Positions 50,118-53,108 of a stretch of DNA of 53,108 bases are shown piece after piece. Each line of letters opens with the position of its first letter. Within the stretch, counting starts at the first letter, position 1. Origin of the DNA: Akkermansia sp. (lineage in GTDB: Bacteria > Verrucomicrobiota > Verrucomicrobiia > Verrucomicrobiales > Akkermansiaceae); the NCBI GenBank assembly GCA_030523775.1, contig JAUNHW010000008.1, positions 43,453 through 96,560 on the forward strand. The letters are read 5' to 3'. The notes below the pieces were generated by a model that saw only the letters and a list, made by a program, of their open reading frames with translations, made no database searches and had not been told where the DNA came from. The translations under genes and the position numbers were made by a program.

Positions 50118-51406
50118 GAGAATACGCGCGCCCAGAGCACCTTCAGGTAGCGGCCCTCCGGATAGGTTGAAAGGAACGGGTGGTCCCACCCGGGACCGGA
50201 CATGTCGAGTATCTGCAGGCGGCGCCCCAGGCGCTGCGCGGCCTTCACCACCACGCGCTCGAACTCCGGCGGCGTCACCAGCCCGGAGCAGGAGCAGGTG
50301 ACGAACAGACCGCCCGGCCGCACGCACTGCAGGCCCAGCATGTTCAGGTCGTTGTACTTCTTCAGGCCCTCCTCCTTCTCCTCGTCGCGCCCCAGCACAA
50401 ACTTGGGCGGGTCCAGCAGCACCACATCAAAGTTCTTGCCGTTGCGCACCATCTGGCGGGCGTACACAAAGGCGTCCGCATGCACGAAATCGATGCGCAG
50501 CGGACCGCCCGCGGCGTTGATGTTGGCATTGCGCTTCGCCATGGCAATGGCCTTCTCGTCCAGGTCCACGGCGGTCACGTCCCCCGCCCCGCCCAACAGT
50601 TTGGCGTATATGGAGAAGCCGCCGGAATAGCAGCAAAGGTCCAGCAGGCTGCGCCCCTGCACCAGCTTGGAGAGGCGCAGGCGGTTGTCGCGCTGGTCGC
50701 AGAAGAATCCGGTCTTGTGCCCCTGCTCGAAATCCACCTCGAACTGCACGCCGTTTTCCACAATGCGCACTTTCTGCACGGGCTCGCTCTTGGGCGCGGT
50801 GGCGGGGTCTATGCCTTCCATGCGGGCAATCTTCTCATCCACGGTGATGACGTGGCGCGTGGTGCCGCACAGCTCGTGCAGCAGCGGGAGCCATTGCGGC
50901 AGGCGCAGCCACACGCCCAGCGTGCTCACCTCCAGGCTCAGCACGTCCGCATAGCGGTCCACAATGAGCCCGCCCAGGCCGTCGGAATCACCGTGCACCA
51001 CGCGGTAGGCGTTGGTGGCGGCATCCAGGTTGCAATCCGCGCGGCGCCATTCCACGGCGCGCCGCAGGGCCTGCAGCAAGTCATCCTCGGTGAGCACGGT
51101 GTCCGCGTGGCGCAGCATGCGCAGCGGGGTGCGGCTGGCGGCGTTCCAGAACCCGCCGCCGAAAAGCTCGCCGTTCTTGTCGTACACGTTGATAAGGCCG
51201 CCGGTCACGGCATCCGGGCTCACCGCGCCGAGCATGCGGGGGAAGACGGCGGGGTTGTAGGTGAAGTATTTGAGCTGCACCCAGGGCCGCAGCCAGTGCT
51301 CGCTGCCCTCCGGGGCGTCGCCACCCCTGTAGGCGCGCGGTGCAGCCGGTTTCCTATTGCGCTGGGGAGCGTGCGCCTCCCTGCCCTTGTGCTCGAAATT
51401 CCTCAC
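50114..51406 (-). CDS. rlmI: RlmI-like rRNA methyltransferase (GTG start)
   Basis: A 430-residue class I methyltransferase with an N-terminal PUA region ('LRPWVQLKYFTYNPAVFPRMLGAVSPDAVTGGLINVYDKNGELFGGGFWN'), then 'HGDSDGLGGLIVDRYADVL', motif I 'SLLDLCCYSGGFSIYAKLLGGAGDVTAVDLD' and 'VVLLDPPKFVLGRDEEKEEGLKKYNDLN'. RlmI makes m5C in 23S rRNA. The first codon is GTG at 51406, supported by the promoter ending 6 nt upstream. First gene of a run with the antiporter, sufE and the second methyltransferase. Confidence 0.92.
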   Translation of the reverse strand: MRNFEHKGREAHAPQRNRKPAAPRAYRGGDAPEGSEHWLRPWVQLKYFTYNPAVFPRMLGAVSPDAVTGGLINVYDKNGELFGGGFWNAASRTPLRMLRHADTVLTEDDLLQALRRAVEWRRADCNLDAATNAYRVVHGDSDGLGGLIVDRYADVLSLEVSTLGVWLRLPQWLPLLHELCGTTRHVITVDEKIARMEGIDPATAPKSEPVQKVRIVENGVQFEVDFEQGHKTGFFCDQRDNRLRLSKLVQGRSLLDLCCYSGGFSIYAKLLGGAGDVTAVDLDEKAIAMAKRNANINAAGGPLRIDFVHADAFVYARQMVRNGKNFDVVLLDPPKFVLGRDEEKEEGLKKYNDLNMLGLQCVRPGGLFVTCSCSGLVTPPEFERVVVKAAQRLGRRLQILDMSGPGWDHPFLSTYPEGRYLKVLWARVFS

Positions 51407-51412
51407 GCGGCT

Positions 51413-51441
51413 ATCCTACACGCACGCAGAAAAATTGTCAA
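51413..51441 (-). promoter_or_regulatory. rlmI operon promoter
   Basis: Minus-strand TTGACA (51441-51436), 17-bp spacer, TAGGAT (51418-51413), 6 nt before the GTG start; leaderless GTG initiation predicted. Confidence 0.65.
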
Positions 51442-51501
51442 CCGCGCGCTTTTTTTACCTGCGGGAATTCCGCCGCCCCGCATAAATACTGAAAAAAGAG
51501 G

Positions 51502-51530
51502 TTGCAAAGAGTTGCGGGATGTGATACCTT
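51502..51530 (+). promoter_or_regulatory. Promoter of the 51553 gene
   Basis: TTGCAA (51502-51507), 17-bp spacer, TACCTT (51525-51530). It leaves a leader of about 16 nt before the ATG. Confidence 0.45.
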
Positions 51531-51552
51531 GTGGGCTGACATTTCCCCTGCC

Positions 51553-53108
51553 ATGGCCAAGAAAGAGAAAAACGATGCTGCCTCAAGCCCTGTCAATCTG
51601 TCGGATCTGGCGGATTTCCAGTTCGGTCCCTCATGGTTGCACGATGCCTCCGGCAAGCGCACGGACTTCACCTCGTTCCGTGAGCCGCGCGAGCGCAAAC
51701 CCTTGCGCCGGGAGGGGCATGGGGGCGGTGAACGCCGCGGGGCCGCGCCCGATTTTGGCGAGCGCCGGGGGCCGCGCCCGCCGCGCGACCGTGACAGAAA
51801 CCGGGATGGGCGCGCACCGCGCCGCGACGACCGCGAACACCGCCCGCAGCGCGAGCTGCCGAAACCCGCGGCGGGATTCCGCGTGGAGCTGCGCCCCGCC
51901 AACAGCATCCTGGAAGTCTTTGCCGCGGAAATCCAGAAACAGAAGCGCGCCGTGCCGCTGCTGGATCTGGCGCGCGTGGTGATGGCAGACCGCGCCCGCT
52001 ACGACCTGGTGTTCATGAAGCTGGAAGGCGGCCCGCAGCTCATCCACTCCACCAGGGAGGACGGTGCCTGCTGGCTCACCGAGCAGGAGGCAGTGGACTA
52101 CCTGTGGCATGCCCCCTGGTTTGCGGAGCTCTACACCGTGAAACAGGTGGAGACGGAGGCGCCCAAGGGCACCTTCACCGCCATCGCCAGCATCAACGGA
52201 GAGGTCATCGGCCCCGTGAACTGGCACGGCTACCAGACCACCATGATGCACGTCTACCGTACCAAGTACGCCAACATGCCGCTGGAGGTCTTCCGCAACA
52301 AGATCACGCTCGACAAGACAGAGGAGGCCGTGGCCGCCTGGCTGGAGGGTGCATCCCACAAGAACGTGTGGATCCCCACCCGCGAGGGCGCGCAGGAAAC
52401 GGAGCTGGAGGACGCCCAGGCCGTGACCGCGGATTTTCGCGAGCACCACTACGCGGAGGTGTACGAGGTGGTGGACAAGGTCTTTGTGAACGCCGCCACG
52501 GACCGCCGCCGCCTCTCCCCCGGCATTGCCGCGCACGTTTCCATCAATTCCACCAAATTCCACCAGGCCCCGCAGATGCTCATCCCCAACCTCTGCCATG
52601 GCCTGGCGCGCCACCACGTGCCCATCTACAAGTGGCACGACAACCACTTCACCGGGCCCAGCCGCATCAAGGTGATTCCGGAGGGCACCGTGCTGGCGGA
52701 CCGCATGACCGCCATCGTGAACTGGAGCAAGGAGAACTCCGGCAAGAAGGCGGATGAGATGTTTGCCACGCTTTCCGGCGTGCCCGCCGGAACGGATGAT
52801 GCCTCCCGCCAGGCCGCGCATGATGCCTATGCCCCCTTTGTGGCAGACATGATTTGGCTACTGGAGCAGGGCTACATTGTGGTCACCAGCGACAACGCCG
52901 TATGGTTCCCCAAGGGAGAGGCCGCTCCCCAGCCCACCACCCTGCCGGGCAAGCCCAAGCCGCGCAAGGGAAAGGCACCTGCCGACAAGAAGGCTGAGCC
53001 CAAGCCCAAGCAGGCCAAGAAGAAGGCCGCGAAAAAGCCCGCCAAGCCTAAGGAGGAGGAACCCGCCGCACCGGCAGAGGAAGCACCCGCTCCTGCGGCA
53101 GAGGAAGC
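51553..53108 (+). CDS. Protein with disordered basic ends, truncated by the window edge
   Basis: At least 518 codons with no stop before the right edge. Residues of roughly 45-105 are Arg/Gly/Asp-rich (ERRGPRPPRDRDRNRDGR), a composition often seen in RNA-binding proteins. A folded middle (about 120-450) includes 'ASINGEVIGPVNWHGYQTTMMHVYRTKYANMPLEVF' and 'SINSTKFHQAPQMLIPNLCHGLARHHVPIYKWHDNHF'. The tail is Lys/Pro/Ala-rich and then Glu/Ala/Pro-rich, and is incomplete. I do not recognise the core domain. Soluble: no signal or membrane helix. Confidence 0.8.
   Translation, partial: MAKKEKNDAASSPVNLSDLADFQFGPSWLHDASGKRTDFTSFREPRERKPLRREGHGGGERRGAAPDFGERRGPRPPRDRDRNRDGRAPRRDDREHRPQRELPKPAAGFRVELRPANSILEVFAAEIQKQKRAVPLLDLARVVMADRARYDLVFMKLEGGPQLIHSTREDGACWLTEQEAVDYLWHAPWFAELYTVKQVETEAPKGTFTAIASINGEVIGPVNWHGYQTTMMHVYRTKYANMPLEVFRNKITLDKTEEAVAAWLEGASHKNVWIPTREGAQETELEDAQAVTADFREHHYAEVYEVVDKVFVNAATDRRRLSPGIAAHVSINSTKFHQAPQMLIPNLCHGLARHHVPIYKWHDNHFTGPSRIKVIPEGTVLADRMTAIVNWSKENSGKKADEMFATLSGVPAGTDDASRQAAHDAYAPFVADMIWLLEQGYIVVTSDNAVWFPKGEAAPQPTTLPGKPKPRKGKAPADKKAEPKPKQAKKKAAKKPAKPKEEEPAAPAEEAPAPAAEE

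Noticed and set aside
50117..50327. 70-residue N-terminal extension of the antiporter
   Set aside because: It overlaps rlmI and lacks membrane character. The first helix begins at the ATG at 50117.

Overview
The window is about 53 kb of GC-rich bacterial chromosome that is densely coding, with 43 protein genes called and one tRNA. The mix points to a host-associated, mucin-degrading, Akkermansia-like member of the Verrucomicrobiota: sialic acid catabolism, a GH35 beta-galactosidase, many secreted lipoproteins, a Bacteroides-type Bat operon with MoxR, and two L,D-transpeptidases. This placement is inferred from gene content and protein flavour, not from a marker gene. There is no phage, IS element or CRISPR array, so this looks like core chromosome with a few unusual islands.

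Layout. 1-5.2 kb (minus): two secreted or envelope proteins (one with a transglutaminase-like core and a discoidin-like C-terminus) and an MFS transporter. 5.3-10.9 kb: a ROK sugar kinase divergent from the MFS gene, a YefM/YoeB toxin-antitoxin pair, a DUF4173-like membrane protein, then a glycosyltransferase and fmt. 10.9-16.9 kb (plus): an OsmC-like protein and a five-gene run of nanA, an N-acylglucosamine 2-epimerase, a PFK paralogue, a penicillin-binding-protein-like lipoprotein and a second PFK, closed by a strong terminator. 16.9-20 kb (minus): nadE-rppH-trmO. 20-22.9 kb (plus): lipoprotein amidase and recG. 22.9-30 kb (minus): a low-GC GT2 gene, an L,D-transpeptidase-oppABC-like operon, a UmuC-type polymerase and a second L,D-transpeptidase. 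30.1-36.4 kb (plus): GH35, a thioredoxin-fold protein, an ankyrin protein and copA. 36.7-45.7 kb (plus): MoxR/Bat operon ending in a DUF4105 membrane protein. 45.8-47 kb: two tandem lipoprotein paralogues, a terminator and tRNA-Arg(CCG). 47-51.4 kb (minus): rlmI-like gene, CPA2 antiporter, sufE and a second methyltransferase. 51.5 kb to the end: a low-complexity-flanked protein cut by the window edge.

How the genes fit together. NanA and the epimerase convert sialic acid to GlcNAc, the ROK kinase is a candidate for phosphorylating the resulting amino sugar, and PFK feeds glycolysis. The strongest oddity lies inside this operon. The first PFK copy has lost three catalytic positions that the second copy keeps, and the gene between them is a D,D-carboxypeptidase-like lipoprotein in which all three active-site motifs are replaced. 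Two pseudoenzymes are therefore embedded with an intact PFK. A second theme is transcriptional: at least seven genes have a sigma70-type promoter (TTGNNA, 16-18 bp, usually YAGAAT) whose -10 ends only 6-7 nt before the start codon, predicting leaderless mRNAs. The ROK and MFS genes appear to share one palindromic -35 hexamer.
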